Of a stretch of 64,000 nucleotides of DNA, positions 24,046 to 34,860 are shown in pieces. The stretch is from Euryodendron excelsum (Eukaryota > Streptophyta > Magnoliopsida > Ericales > Pentaphylacaceae), in NCBI GenBank assembly GCA_033060915.1, contig CM065381.1, forward strand, positions 29,571,836 through 29,635,835, read 5' to 3'. The number at the start of each line of letters is the position of its first letter. The first letter of the stretch is position 1. The position numbers and the translations under genes were made by a program. The notes beneath the pieces were generated by a model. The model was not told the origin of the DNA and did not search any database. It saw only the letters and a program-made list of their open reading frames with translations.

Positions 24046-25226
24046 ACATATGGATGAGAATGGATGCATGCCCCTTGGGATTTGCCCTAAGGTTCATGTG
24101 TAGTTATGAGTGTTGTATCCTAGAATTAGGCAGCATTTTGAACTTCAACTTCTCTTTTGGGATTCCCCTTTTTAATTTCATCCTTTTCTTGTCAAGATGT
24201 GATAGTACTTGCACCACTCTTCGAGATTCAACCCCTTGACTCGTTTTCCCCTCCTCTCTTGTTGGAAGGAAAAACTCTCTTTAGTGGATCTCTCGACTTC
24301 TTCTAAGACTTTTCTTTGGATCGGTGGGTTCTCTCGAGTGACAGCCGGTATTGCCCTTTGGCAAAGCAGCAGATAGCTTTCTTCCTCAGTTTAAGAAGAC
24401 CTTGAAAGTTATTGAGAAGTGCAGGCAAGCCCAGTATTTGGTAGAACTATTGAACCTTTCAAATTATAGGGACCCTATAAATACATGATCAATCAATGAA
24501 AGAAAAATATAAATTTATGAATATCAAGATGCAGTTTAGCTTGAAAAGATCAACATCCAATATGCATGAAACCACACAAATGAGCATAATTGGTCGTGAG
24601 ATGATCAAGATCATATTAGTGACAATGTAGTGGTGTAGGCGTGAACTTCATTGAGACTAATGAGAATACAAACCCTAGGCGTGATATAGGATGGCATACC
24701 ATGTTTAATAGCTTGTGGATTAACACACCTAGAAGTCAAACCTATCTCATCCCGTGATCTCGATTTTCTTCCTTTTTTTTTCTCTTCCTTTTATTTTCTT
24801 TGATGGAATTTCAACCCTATCTCTCCAATGATGGAAACATTGAAACATAATGATATGGTGGCTTTCAAACATATGAGTATGTAGCCTTCTCCTCTTATCA
24901 CATAACAATGGTAGCTGCACTCACACTCACTGGTAGCTTTTTCCATAAGTGATGGGAGAGGAAATCAACAAAAGGTCAATCTAAGTGTGTGATAATCTGC
25001 AAGTATTTAACAATGGAGGAACCATTTACAATAGATCATAAATGAGAATTCTATATTCTAAGAAGTCTCGAGAAGTGTATTAATATGAATATGAAACACC
25101 AATATGGTAAAGATAATCAAAACCATTGACTCATATTTATACAACTGATCATGCACGCAAGATTTAACCTCAAACAAGCATGCACATCAATCTATTCATA
25201 ATTGAATATTTGCCCCAATGATCGTG

Positions 25227-25231
25227 CACAT
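25227..25231. repeat. Target-site duplication of element D (left copy)
   Basis: CACAT, identical to 62338-62342 on the far side of the element. Confidence 0.88.
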
Positions 25232-26502
25232 TGTAAGTACTCCATTTTTGACCGCTCGACAGTCTACGGTCCGTTTAGACTTGTACTCAAGTCAATATGG
25301 ACGTATTCCAATCCAAATCAACTTTGTAAATCTAATCCCATCTATTTATCGCTTCGCGGGCCCACCAGGCCCAAATAAAGATAAAATGACCAAAATGCCC
25401 TTAGAGGCATTGTTCGGTCCAATTCCAAATCAGGCGTGTCTTTCCGAAGACGGTGAGTCCCCTTTTCAATTCCAAATTAGGCACGTCTTTTTGAATATGG
25501 TAAGTCCCTTTTCCAATTCCAACAAGCACGTCTTTCCGAAGACGGCAAGTCCCCTTTCCAATTCCAACAGGCACGTCTTTCCGAAGACGGCAGACCCCTT
25601 TCCAATTTCAAATCAGGCACATCTTTCCGAAGACGGTAAGTCCCCTTTCCAATTCCAACAGGCACGTCTTTCCGAAGACGGTAAGTCTCCTTTCCAATTC
25701 CAAGTCAGGCACGTTTTTCTGAAGATGGTAAGTCTCCTTTCCAATTCCAAATCAAGTACGTCTTTCCGAAGACTGTAAGTCCCTTTTCCAATTCCAATTT
25801 CAATCCCTCTCTTGAGACAATTGATTCCTCGAGATGGTAATTCTATCCAATTAGGCACGTTTTTCAAAGAAATCTCTTCGGAACGGTAAGTCCCTTTAAA
25901 CCTGTCGATCGGGACGAGACCCCAAGTCCCTTAGATGGTAGAACGGTCCACCTTCGGCACCTTCTAGCCCGCCAATACAGAAATGTCCGTTTAGGCACGC
26001 CTTCCGAGAAAGTTATTTCTCAGGCGCTAAGTCCCTTTAGTAGCTTCCTGAGATCAAGCAGTCTCGGGAATGATCGCAAACTGTCAGGGTAGCGAAAATA
26101 CTCGCAAACATCGCAACCGTCAGAGTAGCGAAAATACTCGTAAATAGGTCAATATAGGGAATTGCCAACAAACCCCTGTATCACGGGACCGCCATCAGAG
26201 TGGCAGAAACACTCAAAACCCAAGTCAGCACTAGTGCCTACTAGCCCACTCCGGTAAAAAATGACCAAACTACCCCCAGGGCCATTTTTTGACATATTTT
26301 TTGAGAACACATCTAAGTCCTCAGAATGGTAATTCCACCCTTCCAAGATCGTCCCAGAGATGATCTGGCATGATTAGGTGCCCTCCAGTCTGTTTCAGGT
26401 CAATTCTGAGACTTTTCGGTCAAGATGACCATTTTGCCCCTAGGCATTCGAACGCCTCGGGAACCACACCGACTCTGGGTATCAAACCGGTAACCTCCCG
26501 AG
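25232..26502 (+). mobile_element. Element D 5' LTR, segment 1
   Basis: Starts TGTAAGTACTCCATTTTT; aligned with 53104-54280 of the 3' LTR up to 'cctcccgag', where solo LTR A was inserted. Confidence 0.9.
25430..25800 (+). repeat. Tandem hairpin array (CGTCTTTCCGAAGACG units)
   Basis: About seven units of roughly 35-55 bp in the LTR upstream region. Each has the perfect inverted repeat CGTCTT-TCCG-AAGACG followed by 'gtaagtcccctttccaattcc'. Equivalent shorter arrays occur at 53290-53570 (3' LTR), 26803-27118 (LTR A) and 61250-61410 (LTR F, reversed). Confidence 0.92.
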
Positions 26503-26802
26503 TGTAAGCACCCCATTTTTTACCGCTCGGTAGTCTACACTCCGTCCAGACTTGTTTTCAAGTCATTGTAGGCATATTCCTGTCGAAACCAATTCTCTAG
26601 GTCCAAATTCCGTCTTTCCATCGTTTCGCGGGCCTGTTAGGCCCAAATAGAGGCAAAATAACCAAAATGCCCTTAGGGGCATTGTTCCTTTCTTATTCCA
26701 ATTCTAATCCCTCTCTCGAGACAGTTTATTCCTCGAGACGGTCCGATTAGCGAAACTACTCACAAAACTGTTAGAGTGGCGGAAACACTCACAATCCAGG
26801 CA

Positions 26803-27118
26803 CGTCTCTTCGGAGATGGTAAGACCCCTTTCCAATCCCTCTCTCGAGACAATTTATTCCTCGAGACGGTTCCAATCTAGGTGCGTCTCTTCAGAGACGG
26901 TAAGACCCCTTTCCAATCCCTCTCTCGAGACAGTTTATTCCTCGAGACGGTTCCAATCTAGGCACGTCTCTTCGGAGACGGTAAGACCCCTTTCCAATCC
27001 CACTCTCGAGACAGTTTATTTCTCGGGACGGTTCCAATCCAGGCACGTCTCTTCGGAGACGGTAAGACCCCTTTCCAATCCCTCTCTCGAGACAGTTTAT
27101 TCCTCGAGACGGTTCGAG
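26803..27118 (+). repeat. Tandem array of about 82 bp units with two hairpins each
   Basis: Four copies of cgtctcttcggagacgg plus ctcgagacagtttattcctc-gagacgg. Each unit holds two potential stem-loops (GTCTC/GAGAC and CTCGAGA/TCTCGAG-like). Confidence 0.92.
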
Positions 27119-27364
27119 TAGCGAAACTACTCACAAAACCGTTAGAGTAGCAGAAATACTCACAAAACCGTTAGAGTAGCGGAAATACTCACAAATAGGT
27201 CGATATAGGGAATTGACAACAAATCCCTGTGTCACGACGACCGCTGTTAGAGTGGCAGAAACACTCAAAACCCAGGTCAACACCCGTGTCTGTTAGCTCC
27301 CTTCGGTGAAAAATGACCAGACTGCCCTTAGGACCTTTTCCGGGACTTTCCGGTACAAAATGAC

Positions 27365-27905
27365 TGTTTTGCCCCTGGAGGGCCGGTCTCCTTCTTCGAC
27401 CACGCCGGCTCTGGGTATCAAACCGGTAATGTCCCGAGAATACTTTTTATAGCATTCTCAACCTTCCTTTACCTTTCTGGATTATTTCGAGTCAATTCCG
27501 GCCAACCCGGTGCAAAATGACCGTTTTGCCCCTAGTGGGCCGGTCTCCTTCTTCGACCATGCCGGCTCTGGGTATCAAATCGGTAATGTCCCGAGAATAC
27601 TTTTTATAGCATTCTCAACCTTTCTTTACCTTTCTGGATCATTCCGAGTCAGTTCCGGCCAACCCGATGTAAAATGACCGTTTTGCCCCTGGTGGGCCGG
27701 TCTCCTTTTCTGACCACACCGGCTCTGGGTATCAAACCGGAAACCTCCCGAGAATGCTTCTTATAGTGTTCTCAACCTTTTTTTTACCTTTCTGGATCAT
27801 TCCGAGTCAGTTCCGGCCAACCCGGTGCGAAATGACCGTTTTGCCCCTAGTGGGCCGGTCTCCTTTTCTGACCACGCCGGCTTTGCAAATCAAACCGAAA
27901 ATCTC
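27365..27905 (+). repeat. Tandem array of about 156 bp units
   Basis: Three full copies and a partial one, each starting at 'gttttgcccctagtgggccgg' or a close variant and containing 'gccggctctgggtatcaaa', 'cccgagaatac' and 'cattctcaacctttc'. LTRs D and E have this block only once or twice, so it was amplified in the LTR A lineage. Confidence 0.9.
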
Positions 27906-28257
27906 TGGGAACATTCTAAATAATGTTTCCAAATCCCAAGTCTTCTTCCGGGACAGTCCGAGTTCGCCCCGGCAGCTTCCCAGTCCAATTGACCATTTTG
28001 CCCCTAAAGGCCCGGTCAACCTTTTCGACACATTTTGTCTTCACTTTTCAAGTTAAATACCTCCATGACACTATTTTAAGTGTTCCTGCTCCTTTCCGGC
28101 CTCCCGGGTCATTCCCGGCTCCTTCAAATCATTCCCGAACTTTCCGGAGTCACTCCTAGTGAAGCTAGGCTAAAAATTGCATGGTAGTCACTAGTACAGG
28201 CGACCAAATCTAGTCAAAGATACGTTGCTTGCCGACCTTAATAGTTTCCTAATTGGT

Positions 28258-28280
28258 TGGCGCCACTCCTAGTGGCGCCA
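28258..28280 (+). promoter_or_regulatory. Palindrome upstream of the LTR A TATA box
   Basis: TGGCGCCACT and AGTGGCGCCA arms around CCT. It lies 39 bp upstream of the TATA box, with a partial second copy (tggcctggcgccagtg) between. Homologous palindromes precede the TATA box in LTRs B, D, E and F. Confidence 0.8.
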
Positions 28281-28318
28281 GAAGGAATTTTGGCCTGGCG
28301 CCAGTGTATTCCTCCCTC

Positions 28319-28326
28319 TATAAATA
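28319..28326 (+). promoter_or_regulatory. TATA box of LTR A
   Basis: TATAAATA in 'cctctataaatacaaagcc', followed within 50-150 bp by four AAACCCTA motifs (telobox-type), the expected transcription start and leader. Confidence 0.75.
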
Positions 28327-28959
28327 CAAAGCCTCATTCAGCCTGAAAAGGGTCTGCAAACTTAACCTAAAAACCCTATACTTCGATATACAGAGCTTAA
28401 GCACTCCCTAAACCCTAGTTTCCTTAGGTTTTCCAAACCCTAGCCACCCTACACAAACCCTAGCCTCCTATACACTTATATACTCCCCCATACACTCATA
28501 CACTAGCCTTCAACCATCATTTGAAGACTTGAAGAGCTGCCATCCAAAGCTTGAAGACAACCCTTGAAGGTTGAAGAAGAAGATCAAGACAAAGACCAAA
28601 GACCGAAGACAGCACGATGCGCAAAATAAACAAGACATACGATAGGCTCCCTATTTAATTTTCTGTACTTCCCCCCTCTCTCTTCTCTCTCCTAACCCAC
28701 TTGGGTTTTCTCTATTTTAATCCCCCATCTCTTTCCCCCCCTTTCTTTGCATGCTTGAAACAAGGGGGTTCCTGGTCCATGTGTAGGATTGGGCTATTGG
28801 AGAGTCACCGTGTCGGGGGCTTTCTTCTAGTCTAACCAGAGACCACGTGGGTCCGGCCCCCTTGATTATGTGGTGAAGCCTTAACCTTGTATGTTCACAA
28901 CCCCAAATTGCATTGTGCATATCATAGTCTTGCATCTTCCAAAAACCGTTTTCAAAGTT

Positions 28960-30930
28960 ATTTTTTAAAACGTTTTCAAACTTGTTTTCAAAATTGTATC
29001 AAAATCTCTTTTTTAAAAACTTGTTTTCAAAACCACAATTCTAGGGTGATTCTAGCCTTTCCATGGCTAGGGTTGCTTTAGGAAAGTGTTACATTAAAAG
29101 TGACCTTTTTGGTCTATATTTTCAAATCTTATTGTTTTCCAAAACCACTTTCTTAAAGTGGTTTTAGCCTTCTTATGGCTAGAATCGCTTTAGGAAAGTG
29201 AGATGTTTTTGCACCTTCTAAAAATTCTCTTTCCAAATCCTTCCTCCTAAAAATCTCTTTTTCAACATACTTTCCTAAAACTCTTCTCTTCAAAATTATT
29301 TTCAAAAACTCCCTTCCAAAATCTATTTTTCAAAACTCCCTTTTTCAATTCCTTTCCAAAATCCTCTCCCTAAAATTCACTTTCTAAAAACGTTCCCCAA
29401 AAATCTTTCCAAAAACTCTCTTCAACAATCTTCTACCAAAAATCCTCCTAGAAAATCTCTCTTCAAAAATCTTTCCAAAAACTTTCTTTCTAAAATCTTT
29501 CCTCTAGAAACTCCTCCCTAGGATTCCCTTCTAGAAAAACCTTCGTTTCTAAAAACGCACTTTTCGAAAACTCTTTCCTTAGAGCCCAAGTCAAGCCCTA
29601 GAACCCACAATTAGGAAACCCTAAATTTTCTGCCCAAAAACATGGTTTTCAAACTTTGCCCTAAACCTAGGTTTCCAAAACCTCTCGTTTTCTACATCAA
29701 AACTATACATGTTTCCAAAACCTAGTTTCTACGTCAAAACTATAATTTTGCAAAACTAGGGTTTCTAGAATCTCCCTTTCCAAATCCTTACCCAAATCCC
29801 ATCTTCCCTTTAGGAAACCAAATCAAATCTCCCCGTTTAGGAAACTAGATCCCGTCCTCCGTTTTTGGAAATAAAATCCAACCTTTCTCTTTTAGAAACC
29901 AAATCCAATCCCTTCCTAATCCAACTCTTTCCTAATTCAAATCCATCCTAAACTTCCATTTTCCTAAACCTTAAGTTTCCAAAACTTGAACATAAAAATC
30001 TTTCCTAAATTTTAAAACTCAACTTTCAAATCTTTCCTAATTCAACCCTTTCCTAATTTTACCCTCTTTTCAAATCTTAACTTCTTAAACCTAAGTTTTC
30101 AAACCTTTCCTAAACTCAAGCCTTTCGTAATTTCAAGACTTTCTAAAATTCAAACTCTAAAACTTTCTAAATCCTAAACTTTCTAAATTTCAAATCTTTC
30201 CAAAATTCTAAGCTTCCTAAATTCAAAACTTTCTTAAGTTAAATCTTTCTAAACCCAAATCTTTCTGAACTCTAAACTTTCCAAAACTTCAAAATCTTCC
30301 TAAATCTAAGGCTTTTCTAAATTCAAAACTTTCTTAATTCAAACATTTCCTAAACTGAAGACTTTCCTTTTTCAAACCTTTCCTAAAACAAAACTTTCTT
30401 ATTTTCAAAACTTCCTTGTTTTCAAAACTTTCCAAATTCAAAACTTCCCTTTTTCAAACATTCCAAAAATTTAAAACTTTCTTAATTCAAAACTTTTCTA
30501 ATTCTAACCTTTCCTAATTCCAAAACTTTCCAAAAATGAAACTTTCCTAATTTCAAAACTTTCCTAAACCTAAAACTTTCCTAATTTCAAAACTTTTCCA
30601 AAATGACACTTTCCTAATTCGAAACTTTCCTAATCCAAATCTTTCTTAAATTTCAAGTTTTCAAATCTTTCCAAATCTTCCAAATCCAACATGCCAATCC
30701 AATCTTTCTTAATCTCAAGTCTTTCCTAGGTCTCCTATCTTTCCTAAGTCTAGGTTTCCTAAACCTCTATTCTTTCAAAACCAAATCTTTCTAAAATCAA
30801 TCTTTCTAAAGCAAGTTCAATCTTCTCAATTTCAATTTCCAATCTCTTCTTCTAATCTCAAATCAAATCCAATTTTCAATTTAATTTCTTTCTTCCAATC
30901 CAATCTCTCTCTTCAACCTAATCTATTTTC
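28960..30930 (+). repeat. G-depleted, degenerate 'ttcctaaa..aaaacttt' tract of LTR A
   Basis: About 2 kb in which the plus strand has long stretches with almost no G. It is made of loosely repeated 'tttcctaa', 'aaaacttt', 'ttcaaa' words. The same tract is at 41580-43440 (D), 55490-57340 (E) and, reversed, 18590-20660 (B) and 57960-59760 (F). Confidence 0.9.
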
Positions 30931-31787
30931 AATCGGACTCCGGTCCGAACTACGATTGACCTGATTCCCCCAAAGGGATACGTAGGCAACCTTCATAGGT
31001 GCGGTCACAACACTTTTCAAACTTTCAATTCCACCCTCATGGGTGCGGTTTCCAAAATCTTTTCAAATCTCAAATTCCAATATATTTTCAAAATTTCAAT
31101 TTCAAAATTTCTATTTTCAAATTTCAATTTTCAAATTTTTAAACTTTCCAATTTCAATTCCATCTCTTCAAATCTATTTTCAAATCAAATTCTTTTCAAA
31201 TTTATTTCCAAATCTATTTTTCAATTCTCTTCTATTGCACTTGCATATCATGCATCATGTTAGTTTCTTTTTTAAACATTGTTTTTCTAAAGTGAATAGG
31301 GTTGAACATTTGTTAATTAAAGATTCTCATAGGTGAATATAGGGTAGATTGACATGTAGGTACCGAAAGGGCGGGGTAGGGTGAAAGCTTAGTGCGTTTT
31401 CCCTACACGTAACCAACCTCCGAACCTAGATCACTGTTTTCAAAGACCAAAAAGGAGTTATTTTTCTCAAAAGGGCTAAATGTTTTTCAAAGGTTGCTAA
31501 ACAACCTGTTTTCCTAAAAACCCTCTCTTGAAGAGATATTTTCAAATTGTTTTTCAAAAACCTTAAGTGTAGTCTTCGGATTATTCTTAGTTTTTAGGTG
31601 ACCTAACTCACCTTAATCAAGTTAGGTGGCGACTCCGAATCTTTTTCAAAAGCCTTTTATCCAAACTTGTTTTCAATTCAAACCTAGTCGCACTCATTCT
31701 TCTAGGAGGGTGAGTTCTAACGAGAGAGTACAGTATTTTTCCTACTTGTGTGAGTATTCCTCGAGTGCAAAAAATCTGGGTGTGACA

Positions 31788-32325
31788 TCGATAATGCTTC
31801 TTATAGTATTCTCAACCTTTCTTTATCTTTTTGGATCATTCTGAGTCAGTTCCGGCAAACCCGGTACGAAATGACCGTTTTGCCCCTAGTGGGCCGGTCG
31901 CCTTTTCCGATCACACCGACTCTGGGTATCAAACTGGAAATCTTTGGGAACATTCTGAATAATGTTTCCAAATCTCGAATCTTCTTTCGGGACGTCCCGA
32001 GTCCATCTCGGTAGCTTTCTGGCCCGACTAATCGTTTTGCCCCTAATGGCCCGGTCAACCCTTTCGACACATCATATCTTCATTTTTCAAGTCAAATACC
32101 TCCAGGACACTACTCTAAGTGTTCATGCCCTTTTTTCGGCCTTCCGAGTCATTCCCAGTCTCTTAACTCCTTCCCGGACTTTCCGGAGTCACTCCTAGTG
32201 AAACCAGGCTAAAAATTACATGGTAGTCACTAGTACAGGTGTCCAAATCTTTCCAAGATACGTTGCTTGCCGACTTTAAAACTTTCCTAACTAGCTGGCA
32301 CCACTGGTAGTGGCGCCAAGCCAAG
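31788..32325 (+). mobile_element. Element D 5' LTR, segment 2
   Basis: Continues from 'aatgcttcttatag' to 'ggcgccaagccaag', matching 54280-54816 of the 3' LTR. Interrupted at 32325/32326 by the pararetrovirus. Confidence 0.88.
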
Positions 32326-32581
32326 CCCTAAGAAGTGCCTAGAAATGGAAAAGATAAGGGTACTAACTGCATCTTCAATTGTTTAATTGTCTTTAGTTTT
32401 GATGGGTGTACCATTTGAATCAGTTTTGATTGCAGTAAGGATTTGAGTACGTTCACTAGAGGTGAGAAAATGATCCCACCATCCTTTAAGATGACCAGTA
32501 AAACCAGCAACTAAAGCTTGAGCAACAGCAAAATCAGAAGATTTTTGTTTAGTTTTGTAGGCTAAAGCAACCATTGTCATT
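32326..32581 (-). pseudogene. Pararetroviral coat-protein N-terminal fragment
   Basis: Continues in the same frame after the stop of the movement-protein frame and encodes the start of the coat protein (GFTGHLKGWWDHFL motif). It is cut at 32326 by the junction with the LTR, about 85 codons in. The complete equivalent is at 37957-38826. Confidence 0.85.
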
Positions 32582-33446
32582 TCTTAGAGTTTGTTAAGAA
32601 TATGATATTCAGTCATACCATCAAAATTCCATTCATAAATGGTACCACCATGATAAGCAGCTTGAGTGAATTGATTTCTTTCTTCATATTGCATATCAGG
32701 AAGAGTAGGACGAGGATAATAATTTTTAGTGTTATTGGATTCATAGCGGTTTTGATATTTCCATTTTTGTTTTTTATTCTGGGTAGCATTAAGTTCTAAA
32801 GGTTGGGAATCATTCATGGTTTGTTCAATTGCTTCAACTTCAGAAAGGGTTGGTTGAGATAAAGTATTAATAGCTTTAGAAGTAGATGGAGGTGTGTCAG
32901 GTGCAGTGACAACACGGAGAACATGATCAAGTTGTGCAAGTTTGTGATCAATTTGAGAAGAAAAGTCTTGATTACTTAATTCATTTTGAAGATGTGAAGG
33001 GACTTCATGTGGTGTAAATAGAGGGGTTTCAGCAGTGGTGAGTGTAGTGACTTGATCTTTGCTGATAAAGTTTTCTACACGAGTTAATTGGTCACCTATA
33101 GTTTTAAGTGTTTGATTTGTAAAATTATTTTGTTGTAAAATATTAGAAATATCTTTGGCATTAGGAGGTGAAGTATCAGGCTTAAGTTTGAAAGGGGAAG
33201 CAGTAATAATACTAGATCGGTGTTGAATATGAATTTCTTCTAGAGGGGGATGAATAGAAGGTTTAATAATATCGTTGGAAGTAACCCATTGGTTTTCAGT
33301 AGTGGTAATAACATTAAGTTGGTCAAAATAATTAGAACAATATTCAAACCAGTCAAAGAAACTTAAATAAATTTTGTTATTTTGAACAAACTGATAATAT
33401 TCTTCGCGTATAGGAAGGTGAGCAATTTCATCAAAGGTTTTTAAAA
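32326..33446 (-). repeat. Left arm of the pararetroviral inverted repeat
   Basis: About 1.12 kb, reverse-complementary to 37091-38211 with only scattered substitutions and small indels. It covers the end of the movement-protein frame and the coat start. Confidence 0.92.
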
Positions 33447-34599
33447 ACCAATTCTTCTTTTGTATATTTTGGGGAGAATTAAAATCACGAACTAAAATAG
33501 ATTTGTCAAAAATAAATTCTTGTTCTATCATATTTATTTGAGGATCAAGAGGAGGATCAGGAAGCATTTGAGATAGTGTGGGAGATTGGGAAAAATCATC
33601 TTGTGTATAAATAGGTTGTGCAACATTAGAAGTTGTGACAGATTGTAAGACAGGAGATCTAAAATGCATTGAAGAAGAAGGAATAGAGGAAAAGGAACTC
33701 CTAGGTGGGAAAGATTGAAATTGAGTGCTAGCAGATGATCCAACATCTGAGAACCGTGGTCGAAATGACCCTGCCGTAGTATTGGTGAATTTGATATGAA
33801 CACTGCCATCAGTGTTTTCATGAATATATTCTAAATTTTTGTTTTCTATGGTTGTAGATGGAACTTCATTGTCTAAAGTCCATTCTAATGGGAGATTAAC
33901 ATCTTCCCAGCATATGGTCTTGGGAGTACTAATACTGGAGTCACTATTCGTATAAATAAGAAGTGTTTCGCCTTTGGGGCTTGTGATCTTATAACGTGGA
34001 TCTATAAGTGTAGTCATGGTTTTGAGGTGGATTCGATAAATAACGGAAAAAGGGATATTGCCTGGTCCTAAGTCATAACCAGAAGTTTTAATTTTAAGTG
34101 TGAGGACTTTAAGAATATCAGTATCTTGGAGACATACAGCATATCCGGGATAACAATCAAAATGGACAGGCCCACTATAAAGACTTGTTTCAATTAAACC
34201 TAAGGTACTGTTAATAAATGTTGTGTGTCTTTTATCTTGTAAAGTTAAAAGAATTGCAGTATTTTGACCTTGACGGGTTAAGGGAACAACAGCAACTTGT
34301 ACTAATCCTAAGTGTAAATAATTGTATTTTTGTTGTTTGTATTTGTTAATAAGATTTTGACTGAGAAGTTGAATTTGTTGAGATGATTCTGTAAAAGGAA
34401 TTGTTTGTTCGACAGTTTTGATAGTATAATTGGATAAAAAATCAAAGGGTTTAATTTGATAAACTTGACAGACTGAGACATGAGGAGGTGTCCAATTGGG
34501 AGGAGGAAAACATTGTTCTTCTTGGTTAAGTATTAAAGTGTCATTACTACTATGAGATTGCCTAGATACTGAAGACATGGTTCTCGTTAAATGATTCAT
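32584..34599 (-). CDS. Pararetroviral movement-protein region (N-terminal part of ORF1)
   Basis: An open frame of 671 codons, the most intact viral frame here. Residues of about 45-215 have the 30K-type movement-protein core of caulimovirids: YLHLGLVQV, LQDKRHTTFINSTLG, GYAVCLQDTD and KIKTSGYDLG. The C-terminal half is low-complexity and charged and ends near GGTIYEWNFDGMTEYHILNK, next to the coat start. 30K proteins move virus through plasmodesmata. The ATG lies about 260 bp after the viral PBS, as expected for the first ORF of pregenomic RNA. The stop (TAA) is in frame with the coat region. In related viruses movement and coat domains are one polyprotein, so the stop may be a mutation; both inverted arms share it. 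The copy sits in a silent-looking repeat region. Confidence 0.85.
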   Translation of the reverse strand: MNHLTRTMSSVSRQSHSSNDTLILNQEEQCFPPPNWTPPHVSVCQVYQIKPFDFLSNYTIKTVEQTIPFTESSQQIQLLSQNLINKYKQQKYNYLHLGLVQVAVVPLTRQGQNTAILLTLQDKRHTTFINSTLGLIETSLYSGPVHFDCYPGYAVCLQDTDILKVLTLKIKTSGYDLGPGNIPFSVIYRIHLKTMTTLIDPRYKITSPKGETLLIYTNSDSSISTPKTICWEDVNLPLEWTLDNEVPSTTIENKNLEYIHENTDGSVHIKFTNTTAGSFRPRFSDVGSSASTQFQSFPPRSSFSSIPSSSMHFRSPVLQSVTTSNVAQPIYTQDDFSQSPTLSQMLPDPPLDPQINMIEQEFIFDKSILVRDFNSPQNIQKKNWFLKTFDEIAHLPIREEYYQFVQNNKIYLSFFDWFEYCSNYFDQLNVITTTENQWVTSNDIIKPSIHPPLEEIHIQHRSSIITASPFKLKPDTSPPNAKDISNILQQNNFTNQTLKTIGDQLTRVENFISKDQVTTLTTAETPLFTPHEVPSHLQNELSNQDFSSQIDHKLAQLDHVLRVVTAPDTPPSTSKAINTLSQPTLSEVEAIEQTMNDSQPLELNATQNKKQKWKYQNRYESNNTKNYYPRPTLPDMQYEERNQFTQAAYHGGTIYEWNFDGMTEYHILNKL

Positions 34600-34860
34600 T
34601 AGGGAACTTAATTGTTTATCATTTAAGTATTTAGATTCAAAATTATATAAAGATTAATACCTAAGCGTGATCTAGATGTACCCTAGACGGTCAACGTTTT
34701 ACACCTATTGCCTCAACCTTGGGACTTACAACGGCTACGCGACTAGTTGGTTTACAGGTTCATCAGACAACACAGAGGATAAGAATCAGATATATAATTT
34801 AAAAACAAATACTTGAAATATTCACAATAAGTGACTAATAAATACAATTACAAAGAACAT
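34600..34860 (-). other. Pararetroviral leader between PBS and ORF1
   Basis: About 260 bp of AT-rich non-coding sequence, in the expected place between the primer site and the first viral ATG. Confidence 0.65.

Larger units (their letters stand above)
22572..25226 (-). mobile_element. Internal 3' region of element G (left of inserted element D)
   Basis: From the PPT to the target duplication of element D. It contains two tandem arrays and a GA microsatellite and no open frame that could be supported. 24240-25226 has no recognisable coding sequence or antisense PMD gene; a deletion or more distant location cannot be excluded. Confidence 0.7.
26503..31787 (+). mobile_element. Solo LTR A inserted in the 5' LTR of element D
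   Basis: Begins TGTAAGCACCCCATTTTTTA and ends 'aaaatctgggtgtgaca'; 5285 bp. The surrounding sequence joins as 'cctcccgag' + 'aatgcttc', exactly as in the uninterrupted 3' LTR at about 54280. Flanks CCGAG (26498-26502) and TCGAT (31788-31792) fit a duplication with two later changes. No PBS or internal sequence is present. Confidence 0.88.

Noticed and set aside
25218..25778. Long open frame (186 codons) of repeated 'FQFQ..HVFPKT..SPLSNSN' type
   Set aside because: It is the tandem hairpin array of the LTR read in frame; the unit length keeps it open. No protein feature.
25430..25800. Regular repeats resembling a CRISPR array
   Set aside because: Eukaryotic LTR context, units vary in length and sequence, the 'spacers' are repeats too, and homologous arrays occur in all sister LTRs.
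26816..27121. Plus-strand frame of 101 codons with 'VRPLSNPSLETVYSS' repeats
   Set aside because: Tandem repeat of LTR A read in frame; no start context, no homologue expected.
31788..32325. First taken as a separate LTR fragment next to solo LTR A
   Set aside because: It joins exactly to 26502 on the left and 40877 on the right when compared with the intact 3' LTR, so it is the middle of the 5' LTR of element D.
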